Positions 43,096 to 52,121 of a stretch of 64,000 nt of DNA are shown in pieces. A program made the position numbers and the translations under genes. The first letter of the stretch is position 1; each line of letters starts with the position of its first letter. The notes under the pieces are model-generated. The model did no database searches. It was given only the letters and a program-made list of their open reading frames with translations, and was not told where the DNA came from. The DNA is from GCA-2687025 sp964473525 (GTDB lineage: Bacteria > Poribacteria > WGA-4E > GCA-2687025), in assembly GCA_964473525.1 (NCBI GenBank), contig CAYYPK010000001.1:186001-250000 (forward strand). Direction: 5' to 3'.

Positions 43096-43857
43096 ATGAT
43101 TTTCGGCGACAACTGCTGGCCAGATGTTGAGGCGGCTGACAAGGACAAGATCGTCGTCGTGCCGCTCGCCTCCTTCGAGCAGCACGGGCATCACTCGCCC
43201 CTGCTAACGGACACGTATCTGTGTACGGCTGTGGCGCAACGCGTCGAGGCGAGCATGCCCGACGACATCTACCTGCTGCCGACCCTGTGGCTCGGGGCTT
43301 CCGACCACCACCTCGAAAAGCCCGGCACCGTCAGCGTCCCGAACGACGTGTACACGTCCATGATTAAGAGCGTCGTGCGCTCCATCGCCAAGGCGGGCTT
43401 CCAGCGCGTGTTCCTGCTGAATGGCCACGGCGGAAACGTCACGCCCGGCACGCAGGCTATCAACGACCTCGCGAACGAGTCCGAGGTGTACGACCGGATG
43501 TGGATCGCGCTTGCGTCGTACTGGACCATCGCCGGCCCGGTGATGGGCGCGGATGACCATGGCATGGAGTCCAAGCAGCTCTCGCACGCCTGCGAATACG
43601 AGACGTCCATGATGCTGCACCTGCACGGCGAGACGATCCGCATGGACCGCGTGACGTCCAGCCCGCCGCTGATCGACTCGCCCTACTACCACAGCCAGCA
43701 CGGCGGCCGTGTGAACGTCGGCAAGCGTCTGACTACCTCGTCGCCCACCGGGGCGATGGGAATGCCGCACGAAGCTACCGCCGAGAAGGGCGCATCGCTC
43801 CTCAACGCGATCGTTGACGAAGTGATCGCCTGCTTCCGTGACTACGCTACCTGGTAA
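43096..43857 (+). CDS. Creatininase-family amidohydrolase
   Basis: Metal-dependent amidohydrolase of the creatininase family, 253 residues, normal length. The metal site is visible as E28, H30 and D39 in SFEQHGHHSPLLTD, and as NGHGGN (His, Asn). The family hydrolyses creatinine, formamides or other cyclic and linear amides. AAGGA lies 7 nt before the ATG at 43096. It heads a four-gene run followed, within 20 nt, by a ceramidase-like gene. The substrate is unknown. Confidence 0.9.
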   Translation: MIFGDNCWPDVEAADKDKIVVVPLASFEQHGHHSPLLTDTYLCTAVAQRVEASMPDDIYLLPTLWLGASDHHLEKPGTVSVPNDVYTSMIKSVVRSIAKAGFQRVFLLNGHGGNVTPGTQAINDLANESEVYDRMWIALASYWTIAGPVMGADDHGMESKQLSHACEYETSMMLHLHGETIRMDRVTSSPPLIDSPYYHSQHGGRVNVGKRLTTSSPTGAMGMPHEATAEKGASLLNAIVDEVIACFRDYATW

Positions 43858-43876
43858 ACCAACGCGAGGCCGAACC

Positions 43877-45109
43877 ATGCAGGTCGGATGCGGGCGAGCG
43901 CGCATCACGCCAGACCTGGGCGTGTACATGGCAGGCTACTTCGAGGCCAGGTTCGCGACAGCCGTGAGCGACGAGCTCTACGCGAAGGCACTCGTGTTCG
44001 AGTCGGACGGCACGCGCGCGGCGATCGTGAGTTGCGACCTCATCTGTATCCCCGATAGTGTCGTCGCCCAGATCCGTGAGCAAGTCGAGCGTCTGTCGGG
44101 AATCCCTGGCGCGAACGTCATGGTCGCGGCCACGCATACGCATACCGGGCCCATCCCGATGCCGGACGCGGTCGAAGATGGCGGCATCACAGCGCGATGG
44201 GCGGAGGGATTTCCGTCCGTTGTTGCCCATGCTGCCGCGATCGCGGTGGCGGATCTAGAGCCTTGCGACACGGCCATGGGCGTGGCACACGAAGACCGCA
44301 TCGCCTTCAACCGGCGCTATTACATGGCCGATGGCAGCGTGCGGACCAATCCCGGTATCGGCAACGCCGACATCGTCGGGCCTGCGGGGCCGATCGACCC
44401 GGACGTGGCGGTCGTCGCGTTCCGCAGGCCGCGGGGCGCGGCCAAGGCGCTCCTCGTGAATTACGCCTGCCACCTAGACAACGTGGGTGGGACGGAGCTA
44501 TCGGCTGACTTCCCGGGATACCTGGCAACGCGGCTGGCGGAGCGCCTCGAAGACTCGCCGTGCTGCCTCTTCCTCAACGGCTCGTGTGGGGATATCAACC
44601 ACGTCGACGTTACCGGGACAAGAGCACGGCACGGGCACGATCACGCGCGCTGGATGGGCGAGACACTCGCTGGCGACGTATGCGAGGCATTGCGCGCCGC
44701 GACGCCGCTGTCTGCATGCTCCGTTCGCGTCGGCCGGTCAACCGCGCGCCTGCCAACCGCGCCAGACACCGAGGCCGCCGACGCCATTGAGGTGCAGGCC
44801 ATCGCGCTGGGCGACGTGGCCATCGTTGGCGTGCCGGCGGAATACTTCGTCGAGCTACAGCTCGACATCAAGGACCGGTCGCCCTTCGCACAGACGCTCG
44901 TGTCGGAGCTGACGAACGGGTGGATTGACTACGTGCCGACGCGCAAGGCGTTCGAAGAGAACATGAGACACGTCAGCTCGGACCCAATGGACGGGTTCGA
45001 CCACATGGGGTACGAAGTCCGGTCCGCGCTGTCGTGGGGCTACTTGCCGGGCGTGGGCGAGGCGATCGCGGACACAGCCGTCGAGCTCTTGGAACAGATG
45101 CGCAGCTAG
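43877..45109 (+). CDS. Neutral/alkaline ceramidase-like amidase
   Basis: Protein of 410 residues in the neutral/alkaline non-lysosomal ceramidase family, N-terminal domain. Zinc ligands are expected at H86 and H88 (ATHTHTGP). The NGSCGDINH segment near residue 240 and FPGYLATRL are typical. It lacks the C-terminal Ig-like domain of full ceramidases and any signal peptide, so it is a shorter cytoplasmic relative. Many such proteins are encoded next to other amidohydrolases in soil bacteria. The amide substrate is unknown; a lipid amide is not certain. Confidence 0.85.
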   Translation: MQVGCGRARITPDLGVYMAGYFEARFATAVSDELYAKALVFESDGTRAAIVSCDLICIPDSVVAQIREQVERLSGIPGANVMVAATHTHTGPIPMPDAVEDGGITARWAEGFPSVVAHAAAIAVADLEPCDTAMGVAHEDRIAFNRRYYMADGSVRTNPGIGNADIVGPAGPIDPDVAVVAFRRPRGAAKALLVNYACHLDNVGGTELSADFPGYLATRLAERLEDSPCCLFLNGSCGDINHVDVTGTRARHGHDHARWMGETLAGDVCEALRAATPLSACSVRVGRSTARLPTAPDTEAADAIEVQAIALGDVAIVGVPAEYFVELQLDIKDRSPFAQTLVSELTNGWIDYVPTRKAFEENMRHVSSDPMDGFDHMGYEVRSALSWGYLPGVGEAIADTAVELLEQMRS

Positions 45110-45153
45110 CGACGTACGCCGACGTCAGACTGCCGGCAACGGGAACTACCCCA

Positions 45154-47100
45154 ATGCGAACGATGACCGCCGAGGACGCAGTCGCGATCACGGAGTTGTG
45201 CCAGCTTGCCATCTCGCCCGACGGCGCGTGGGTAGCGTACGTGCGGGGCCGACCCGTGGTGACGGAGGACGAGAGCACGCGACGTGGGCACATCTGGGTC
45301 GTCGCGGCGGCGGGTGGTGAGCCATTCCGGCTCACCAACGGGCCGCGCGGTGACCGCCAGCCTTGCTGGTCACCGGACGGCACACGACTCGGCTTCATAT
45401 CTCGACGCGGCGACGACGTGTCGCAGGTGTGGGTGATACGCGCCGACGGTGGCGAGGCGTGGCAGGCCACGCAGTCCAAGACGGCGGCCTCGAATCCGCG
45501 ATGGTCACCCGACGGCCTCACGATCGCCTACACCGCGCCCGCCCCATCCGACGAGGATGAGGAACGACGCGAGAAGGCCAAGGACGACCCCATCGTAGTC
45601 GCCGAGGACGACTCGACTCCCGAAAGGCTATGGACGGTGCAGGTCGCCCCGGGGCCAGCCGATGTGCCCGTGCAGTTTGAGCCGCAAGAGGACGGCCCGG
45701 CTGCGCCGAGCGCCGCCATGCACACGCCAGCAGACTTCCACGTAAGCGACCCGCAGTGGCGCCCGGACGGCGCGCAGATCGCGTTCGTCGCGTCCCCGAC
45801 TCCCATGGCCGACGACACGATGTTCGCGTCCACCATTCGGGTCTTGGACCTGGGTCAGGGCTCTACCCACGGCTTGACCACTCGCGAGCGCGGCGAGAGC
45901 TGTCCTCGGTGGTCGCCCGATGGCGCTCGGGTTGCGTATCTGCACAGCCCGGAGGGGTACGGGCAGAAGCATCTACACGTCGCGGACGCGGGAGGAGGCG
46001 CATCGCGGTGTCTCACGGACGGTCTCGACCGCACTATCGAGAACCCGTCCTGGATGAGCGATGGGCGACGCGTCCTCTGCGAAACGCGCGTCGGCCTCGA
46101 GTGCCATCTGCTTGTGGTCGCGACGGAAGGGGGCGAGACGCGCCAAGTCGGCTCGGGCGCATCCGTAGCGCACTCGACGGTCGTCGCGTCTGACGCCGCC
46201 CGGTTCGCCGCACTCAGGTCCAGCCACGACTCCCCCGAGGCGATTTGTGTCGGAGACACCGAGGCCGGGCTGGGCGATGCGCTTGTCCACTCGAACTCAC
46301 AGTTGGCCGACATGACGTTCGGTGAAACACGCGCGACCCACTGGGCAAGTTCTGACGGCATGCAGATCGAGGGGCTGCTCGTCCGGCCGCCGCGCGCGGA
46401 CGGGTCGCCCTGCCCACTCATTGTCGACCCGCATGGTGGGCCGCACGGAGGTCGCGACTTGGGCTTCCGCGCGGAGGTCCAGTACCTCGCGGCGGAGGGG
46501 TTCGCGGTGTTCTCGCCCAACTTCCGTGGCAGCGATGCATATGGCGGCGAGTTCGCACGCGCGAACTTCGGAGATTGGGGAGGTGGCGACTACGCCGACA
46601 TCATGGCCGGCGTCGATGTGCTCGTCGCGGAGGGCATCGCGGACCCAGACCGACTCGTCGTCGCTGGTTGGAGCTATGGCGGGTACATGACTGCGTGGAT
46701 CATCTCCCAGACAGACCGGTTCCGGGCGGCGATGTGCGGCTGCGGCATCTCGAACGCGTTCAGCATGTACGGCACGACCGATATCCCGCGGTTCATGGCG
46801 ATGTACTTCGGGGAGGGATCCCCTGCGGAGCAGCCGGAGCTGTACCGCGAACGGTCGGGGCTGAGCTACGCGGCGAGCATCTCAACACCGACGCTGATCC
46901 TCCACGGCGAGGAGGACGAACGCGTGCCGATCTCGCAGTCTGAGGAACTCTACGCGGCGCTCAAGGCGGTTGGCGTCGAGACGGAGTTCGTGCGCTACCC
47001 GCGCGAAGGACACAGCATCTCGGAGCCTCGCCACCGGCTGGACGTGCTGCGGCGGCAGGTCGCTTGGTACCGGCGACATCTGGGAATGGACAACAACTGA
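45154..47100 (+). CDS. S9-family serine peptidase (acylaminoacyl peptidase/DPP-like)
   Basis: Prolyl oligopeptidase-family peptidase, 648 residues: an N-terminal beta-propeller (TolB/WD40-like blades such as WSPDGTRLGFISRRGDD and WRPDGAQIAFVAS) and a C-terminal alpha/beta-hydrolase. The catalytic triad is S507 (GWSYGGY), D588 (GEEDERVP) and H620 (EGHSI). It releases N-terminal acyl-amino acids or dipeptides. The ATG at 45154 is chosen over 45034 because the protein begins there and GGGA lies upstream. No signal peptide is visible. It is the third gene of the operon. Confidence 0.93.
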   Translation: MRTMTAEDAVAITELCQLAISPDGAWVAYVRGRPVVTEDESTRRGHIWVVAAAGGEPFRLTNGPRGDRQPCWSPDGTRLGFISRRGDDVSQVWVIRADGGEAWQATQSKTAASNPRWSPDGLTIAYTAPAPSDEDEERREKAKDDPIVVAEDDSTPERLWTVQVAPGPADVPVQFEPQEDGPAAPSAAMHTPADFHVSDPQWRPDGAQIAFVASPTPMADDTMFASTIRVLDLGQGSTHGLTTRERGESCPRWSPDGARVAYLHSPEGYGQKHLHVADAGGGASRCLTDGLDRTIENPSWMSDGRRVLCETRVGLECHLLVVATEGGETRQVGSGASVAHSTVVASDAARFAALRSSHDSPEAICVGDTEAGLGDALVHSNSQLADMTFGETRATHWASSDGMQIEGLLVRPPRADGSPCPLIVDPHGGPHGGRDLGFRAEVQYLAAEGFAVFSPNFRGSDAYGGEFARANFGDWGGGDYADIMAGVDVLVAEGIADPDRLVVAGWSYGGYMTAWIISQTDRFRAAMCGCGISNAFSMYGTTDIPRFMAMYFGEGSPAEQPELYRERSGLSYAASISTPTLILHGEEDERVPISQSEELYAALKAVGVETEFVRYPREGHSISEPRHRLDVLRRQVAWYRRHLGMDNN

Positions 47101-47120
47101 CACACTCGCGGAGCAACGAC

Positions 47121-48401
47121 GTGTACACATCGCACATGCCGTGGAATGGACCCAAGGTGCTCCCACTCCGGGAGCGGGCGGCGCTCGTGAACGACATCCT
47201 GTCCGACAGATTGGACACGATCCTACCCGCGATCATGCGCGAATCGGACATCGACGCGTGGGTCATCGTGTGCAACGAGGACAACTACGACCCTGTGTTC
47301 CGCACGATGGTTCCATGGGAGTCGTGGGCGCCCATCTTCCAGGTGATGGTCTTCTACGACGCGGGCGGGGAGCGGGGTGTCGAGCGTTTGAACATCTCGC
47401 GGACGAACACGCAGGGCCTCATGCAGGACGTCTGGGATCGGGGATGGGACGGCGAGGCCGATCAGTGGGCGCACCTGCGAAACGTGCTTGGGGCGCGTGA
47501 CCCGAGACGCATCGGCGTCAACATGTCCGACGTCATCTGGGCAGCGGACGGCCTGACGGCGTCGCTGAAGACGAAGCTGGAGGACACCCTCGGCGCGGAA
47601 CTGTCGTCACGAATCGTGTCGGCCGAGCCGCTCGCGATACGGTGGTTAGAGACCCGCCTGCCGCGTGAGCTGGAGCTCTACCATCAGGCGTGCGCCATCG
47701 CCCACGAGCTCATCGCCGAGACGTTCTCACGCAGAGTCATCACACCCGGCGTCACGACCATTCCCGACCTGCGGTGGCACTACTGGCAACGGTCGACCGA
47801 CCTCGGGCTGCCCGTGTCGTTCTCGCCATTCTTCCGCCTCTTCCGCGGCGCGCCCAACCGCGAGCAGTGGGGCGAGGACGACGCCGTCATCCGCCACGGC
47901 GACATGATCCACTGCGACGTCGGCGTCGAGTACCTGCGCATCATCACGGACCATCAGGAGCTGGCGTACGTTCTGAATCCCGGCGAGACGGAGGCGCCAG
48001 CCGGCCTGCGCGAGGGCATGCGGCAGGCAGGTCGCCTTCAGGATATCTTCACCGGGGCGTGGGAGCTCGGGCTGACCGGCAACCAGATACTCGCGAACGC
48101 GCTAGAGAAGGCGCGGGAAGAGGGCCTCAGCAAGCCTAAGATCTACTCGCACTCGCTGAGCCACTACCTGCACGAGCCGGGGCCGCTCATGGGTCTGCCG
48201 TGGGAGCAGGAGTCCTGCCCCGGACGCGGGGATGTCGTGATGAACTACGACACTGCGTACACCGTCGAGCTCAGCGTCACCGTGCCCGAGCCCGCCTGGG
48301 GCGGAGAGGATGTGCTGATCCCCATGGAACAGGACGCGGCGTTCACGGAACACGGCCCCGTGTTCCTCGACGGGCGGCAGACGGAATTCCATCTGATATA
48401 G
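47121..48401 (+). CDS. M24-family metallopeptidase (Xaa-Pro peptidase-like)
   Basis: Aminopeptidase P/creatinase-like protein, 426 residues. Creatinase-N-like domain first (to about residue 175), then the pita-bread fold. Metal ligands are expected in IHCDVGVEYLRIITDH (Asp, Asp), SHSLSHYLHEPG (His), TVELSV (Glu) and the C-terminal EHGP (Glu/His). The GTG at 47121 is the likely start, with GGAG 7 nt before it. It starts 20 nt after the S9 peptidase and completes an operon of four amide/peptide hydrolases. Confidence 0.88.
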   Translation: MYTSHMPWNGPKVLPLRERAALVNDILSDRLDTILPAIMRESDIDAWVIVCNEDNYDPVFRTMVPWESWAPIFQVMVFYDAGGERGVERLNISRTNTQGLMQDVWDRGWDGEADQWAHLRNVLGARDPRRIGVNMSDVIWAADGLTASLKTKLEDTLGAELSSRIVSAEPLAIRWLETRLPRELELYHQACAIAHELIAETFSRRVITPGVTTIPDLRWHYWQRSTDLGLPVSFSPFFRLFRGAPNREQWGEDDAVIRHGDMIHCDVGVEYLRIITDHQELAYVLNPGETEAPAGLREGMRQAGRLQDIFTGAWELGLTGNQILANALEKAREEGLSKPKIYSHSLSHYLHEPGPLMGLPWEQESCPGRGDVVMNYDTAYTVELSVTVPEPAWGGEDVLIPMEQDAAFTEHGPVFLDGRQTEFHLI

Positions 48402-48464
48402 GGGACACCGTCCAACTCGTCGAGGCATCGTGCGCGTGGTAGGATGGGAAAGAGGGAGCCGACC

Positions 48465-48641
48465 ATGAAGGGCATACAGTTCGTTGTCGACGCCGCTGGG
48501 AAGCCGACGGCCGTCCTTATCGACCTCGCCGAGTTGGGGGATGCGTGGGAGGACTTCTACGAAGGCCTCGTCGCGGAGTCGCGCAAGGGCGACGAGAAGG
48601 CAGGTTGGCAAGGATCGGACGCCCTCGCAGGCGGGTGGTGA
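48465..48641 (+). CDS. Antitoxin-like protein (RelB/Phd-type N-terminal), apparently orphan
   Basis: 58-residue protein: MKGIQFVVDAAGKPTAVLID then LAELGDAWEDFYE, closely resembling type II antitoxins whose pattern is IQYVVDEKGKPTAVLIDL..WEDFYD. GAGGGAG is well placed before the ATG at 48465. No RelE/ParE-like toxin ORF is found directly up- or downstream, so it is an orphan or part of another pathway. The following 97 nt to the next gene contain nothing I can support. Confidence 0.65.
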   Translation: MKGIQFVVDAAGKPTAVLIDLAELGDAWEDFYEGLVAESRKGDEKAGWQGSDALAGGW

Positions 48642-48738
48642 ACGCGGCCGCCCGTCGGCCGCAGCAGCGGTCGGTGTCAGCACCGGACGGACCCCGCTCG
48701 GACTGCTGAGTGGATTCGCCTCGAACGCGCTCGAATGA

Positions 48739-49275
48739 CTACCTGGAAGAGGCGTCGGTTTCGCAGCAGCCGGCAACAGGCGACACGCCTTGCCCACAGG
48801 TTCCTGCCTCTGCCTCTGCCGCTAGCCCTCTAGCCAAGTCCCAAGCATCGAAGAACCCGATCCCTAGGTAGAGCGCTACCGAGGCGCAGGCGGCTAGAAT
48901 CCCCAGGCCTCGGCTAGCCAGGTGGCACGTCGCCACAGCGTTCATGGCCATGATGCTGCCAAGCGGAATGAGCAACAGCCCGGTGAACACGTGTCCCCAG
49001 CCGCGCCATTGCGGCCCGTGGCGCCGATTGACCTTGTCCGCCCCGGTTTTGTCGGCGTAAGTGAAGGCGAGAAACACCGCTAGCGACCCGGCCCACACCG
49101 GGCCGAAGGTCTGCCCCAACACGGTAGAGTGCGTCTTGATGGCGCAGCCGAAACGCGCCGCGCCACCACAGTAGCCCAGTAAGCGGAACAAGACACCCGT
49201 CGTTGCCGCGAGGGCGACGACGTGCTTGAGCCCGAACCAGAACCAGGACCGGAGCCGCCATCCTTCGCGCGCCAT
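48739..49275 (-). CDS. Membrane protein, unknown
   Basis: 178-residue protein with about four hydrophobic segments (VVALAATTGVLFRLLGYC, VWAGSLAVFLAFTYA, VFTGLLLIPLGSIMAMNAVA, LGILAACASVALYLGIGFF). Several Cys residues occur (GYCGGAARFGC, and CGQG..GCCETDASSR at the C-terminus), which could bind metal or be modified. I do not recognise it. The ATG at 49275 is preceded closely by AGGGGG. It is convergent with the antitoxin-like gene. Confidence 0.6.
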   Translation of the reverse strand: MAREGWRLRSWFWFGLKHVVALAATTGVLFRLLGYCGGAARFGCAIKTHSTVLGQTFGPVWAGSLAVFLAFTYADKTGADKVNRRHGPQWRGWGHVFTGLLLIPLGSIMAMNAVATCHLASRGLGILAACASVALYLGIGFFDAWDLARGLAAEAEAGTCGQGVSPVAGCCETDASSR

Positions 49276-49563
49276 CCGCACCCCCTATTGAATGGGTTAA
49301 GGTCATAAGATACTGCGGCATCGGAGGACCGCGCATGCCCTGGCGGCACGCAGATAGCCATGCCCCGGGGTTCCTGCTGCACGGTCACGACCACCCAGCA
49401 AGCGGGCCGATACCGGTGTCGAGCTAGCTGTGCGTTGCACCGGCATCCTCTGGGCGACGCCTTTGGGCCGCATCCGGCAAGCGGCCGCGATCCTGTGTCA
49501 GCCAGGCGCAGGCACCGCGACCATGTTCCTGAGGGTAGCCTCCGAGCAGCGCCGTTGGGGTAG

Positions 49564-50712
49564 TCACCTGGGTAGCGCCTCAGCTAATGCGTACCCCATC
49601 AACGAGTAGTTCGCGGCCGAGCCGTTGTAGTGGCAATACCAGTGACCCCCGAGGCGCCGGTATTCGTCGTTGAGTTCCTTCGTAGGTAGGTCGTTCTCTG
49701 CGGTGTGCGGAACGCCTTGCTCCTGCTTCTCACCCCAATACCTGTCACTGATTTCCCGGAGCTCCTGCAGCCGCACGTCCCACAGGTGGGCGGTCGGAAC
49801 GAACGAGACGTTGGAGACCCGAGCGCTGTCCGCAGCGGCCTCCTGCGCGCGGCGGAACGCCATCATGGCGACGGCTTCTCGGTCGCTCGGGTCTTGCGCG
49901 CGCGCGACCATCTCCTCGCCGCCGACGCCCATCTCGCCTATTGCGATGGGCAGGTCCGGCGCGTCGAGGTCGTCCCGCAGGTCGCGGAACATCGCCGACA
50001 GGTTCGCGGCGTAGTTGTCGATGATCGCCTCGCCAACCGGTTCGTCGTCGATGCGGAGATGCCACTCGCAGAAGTCGTTCCACCCTTGCAGCCACGCCAT
50101 GCCGGCGATCTCGTAGCCCTGCCCCTGGTAGCCGGGGACGACGTCCGCGATGTTCGCGAGGCACGCGCGTATCTCCGCGACCATCTGCCGGTAGGTCGCC
50201 CCGTTCTCGCGGTCTCTCCCCTCGGCGCGCTGCTTGTCGACCACCGCCCATTCGCCATCGCTCGGGTCGCCAGCGCTCGGGGAGCGGAAGTCGCAGTAGA
50301 CGTCCCTCCCGCCCCACGCCGTCTTGATCAGCAGGACGGGGACCTCGTGCCGATCTCCCATGAGCGCCCCGAACAGCAACTCAGGACCGATCTCGTTCTC
50401 GGACGCGCCCCAGCCGACGGTCAGCGGGCCGTATACCGGTTGCTTGGCTTGCCAGTAGATGGTGACGTCGTCGCGCGTCCGCCAGGAGCCGTCAGGATCT
50501 TTCAGGCTGGCTAGCAGGTGTCCGTATTCCGGGTGGTCCCCGAGGTGGTCGAGGCTGCGCGTCTGTCCGTGCCCTTCCATGTTGGACTGCCCGGCGAGGA
50601 TGAATACCTTCACCGCATCCGCCACCGCATCCGTGCCAACTCGCGCGGGTCGCGCTGCCGCAAGGCAGCACACGCCTCCGATGAGCAACGCCACAGCCAG
50701 ATCACGCCCCAT
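49564..50712 (-). CDS. Sialate O-acetylesterase-like (SGNH-type) secreted protein
   Basis: Exported carbohydrate esterase-like protein, 382 residues. The signal peptide is hydrophobic (AVALLIGGVCCLAAA), followed by KVFILAGQSNMEGHGQ: the nucleophile Ser is S43 in GQSNMEG, a hallmark of the sialate O-acetylesterase family (DUF303). A DGEWAVVDKQ loop and GMAWLQGWNDF follow, and the C-terminal HYNGSAANY may provide the His. It probably removes acetyl groups from glycans. CGGAGTT precedes the ATG. Confidence 0.85.
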   Translation of the reverse strand: MGRDLAVALLIGGVCCLAAARPARVGTDAVADAVKVFILAGQSNMEGHGQTRSLDHLGDHPEYGHLLASLKDPDGSWRTRDDVTIYWQAKQPVYGPLTVGWGASENEIGPELLFGALMGDRHEVPVLLIKTAWGGRDVYCDFRSPSAGDPSDGEWAVVDKQRAEGRDRENGATYRQMVAEIRACLANIADVVPGYQGQGYEIAGMAWLQGWNDFCEWHLRIDDEPVGEAIIDNYAANLSAMFRDLRDDLDAPDLPIAIGEMGVGGEEMVARAQDPSDREAVAMMAFRRAQEAAADSARVSNVSFVPTAHLWDVRLQELREISDRYWGEKQEQGVPHTAENDLPTKELNDEYRRLGGHWYCHYNGSAANYSLMGYALAEALPR

Positions 50713-51093
50713 ATTGCAGAACTCCGGTCGACCAGAAGGGAATGCGCGACGTGCGTGGGCAGGATCGACCCGCACGCGGCGCCGCGCAACCCCACGTACC
50801 GAGCGCGGGTGGGCTGAAGGCGGGGTCGCCCCAACGGCAGGACGGCCGGTACGGGTGGGCCGTCCCGCGTCGCGTCTGGACTGGCAGGACTTTCACGCCC
50901 GGATCGCAACGGGTCGCGGGCGAGGCTGTGAATGCCGTCGTCCCGACCCCATCCCAACCTTCCCCTGCGAGGGGAAGGAGTGCAGATGCGCGTTACCACC
51001 GGGTGGTTCGGACGCTGTCGACGCCGCCTGGACACCTCCCGCAACACCATCAGCGATCGTGCGCCGCCAGGAGCGGGCGTCCTGACTGAATGT
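50713..51093. other. Intergenic, contains a hairpin
   Basis: About 380 nt between the esterase gene and the first UroD-like gene. No supported ORF. A perfect inverted repeat at 50958-50978 is the only structure I see. Confidence 0.5.
50958..50978. repeat. Perfect inverted repeat (stem 8, loop 5)
   Basis: CCTTCCCCTGCGA followed by GGGGAAGG: 8-bp perfect stem with a 5-nt loop. There is no following T-run, so it is not a standard terminator; it may be a dispersed palindromic repeat. Confidence 0.6.
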
Positions 51094-52107
51094 CTACTCC
51101 ATCCACGTCTCGAACACCGCGGTGACGTTCTCGGGCGGTGTGTCTATGCCCCATTCGCACTGCGCGACCACGCCACCCTCGCCGTGGTCCAACGCGGCGC
51201 GCACACGGCGCACTGCTTCGCGGCACTCATCCGGGCCGCCGAAGGCGAGTATGGCTTGTCGGTCGATCTCGCCCCAGAAGGTCACGTCGCCTCGGTGTTT
51301 CTCGGCGATGGCTTCGATGTCCATGCAGAAGAGCTGCGAGTTCATGGCGTCGACGCCGATTTCGATGAGGTCGGCGTGGATCGCCTCGGTGTGGCCGTCG
51401 GTGTGGAACCACACGTCCTTGTCCGCGGCGCGCAGGATGTCGCAGTAGTCCTTGTAGAGCGGCTTGTAGAACTCCCGCCACTTGATGGGCGAGATGAGCA
51501 GCGCCGACTGCGTGCCCCAGTCGTCCATGAAGGACACGCCGTCCACGTCGGTCTCCGCCCACATGCGCGCCTCGCGCAGGAACAGATCGTGGACCATGTC
51601 GCGAAGTTGGTAGAGCTGGGCGCTGTCCTCGGCGAGGTCGTAGAAGAACTGCTCTGAGCCGCGCAGGAACTGCATGCGCTCGAACGGACGGATCGTCGTG
51701 CCGGCCTTCACGTAGTGGTCTGTGGCGGCGCAACTGGCGTTGACGCGGGAGAAGTCGGCCTCGTCGAGTATCTCGAACGGCGGCTCGTAGCCGGAGAGAG
51801 CGTCCCAGTCGGCGATGATCGGCTCTGCGACCTCGCCGACGACGCCCTCCTGTGCCACCTCCCACACGGATCCCCAGGCGTCGGTGTATCGCCCGACGTG
51901 GTATCCGGCTCCCGACGCGCGCTTCGCCTCGCCGTACTGAACGGCCGGACCCGTGAAATCGCTTGGGAAGCGTTCGTAGAACGCCGCGATGTCGACCGCC
52001 CAACGAGTCTGCGCGCCCGGCAGTATCCACAACTCGCGTGGCGCCCGGTCTGGCTTCTCGAACCGCAACGTGCGCTGCACACGCTCTCTTGGCGTCATGT
52101 CCGCCAT
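51094..52107 (-). CDS. UroD-fold methyltransferase-like protein (1)
   Basis: Protein of 337 residues in the uroporphyrinogen decarboxylase/methylcobamide:CoM methyltransferase superfamily. The N-terminus shows MTPRERVQRTLRFEKPDRAP, the common entry to this group, with VDGVSFMDDWGTQ in the centre and DKDVWFHTDGHTEAIHADLI later. It is not a true HemE, which has an arginine-rich N-terminal signature. In relatives the fold cleaves C-S, C-O or C-N methyl bonds or acts on corrinoids. The last of four such genes in one minus-strand cluster. Confidence 0.82.
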   Translation of the reverse strand: MADMTPRERVQRTLRFEKPDRAPRELWILPGAQTRWAVDIAAFYERFPSDFTGPAVQYGEAKRASGAGYHVGRYTDAWGSVWEVAQEGVVGEVAEPIIADWDALSGYEPPFEILDEADFSRVNASCAATDHYVKAGTTIRPFERMQFLRGSEQFFYDLAEDSAQLYQLRDMVHDLFLREARMWAETDVDGVSFMDDWGTQSALLISPIKWREFYKPLYKDYCDILRAADKDVWFHTDGHTEAIHADLIEIGVDAMNSQLFCMDIEAIAEKHRGDVTFWGEIDRQAILAFGGPDECREAVRRVRAALDHGEGGVVAQCEWGIDTPPENVTAVFETWME

Positions 52108-52121
52108 GCGTCGTTTTCTCC

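Noticed and set aside
50958..50978. Hairpin as a rho-independent terminator
   Set aside because: No T-run follows on either strand, so it is listed only as an inverted repeat.
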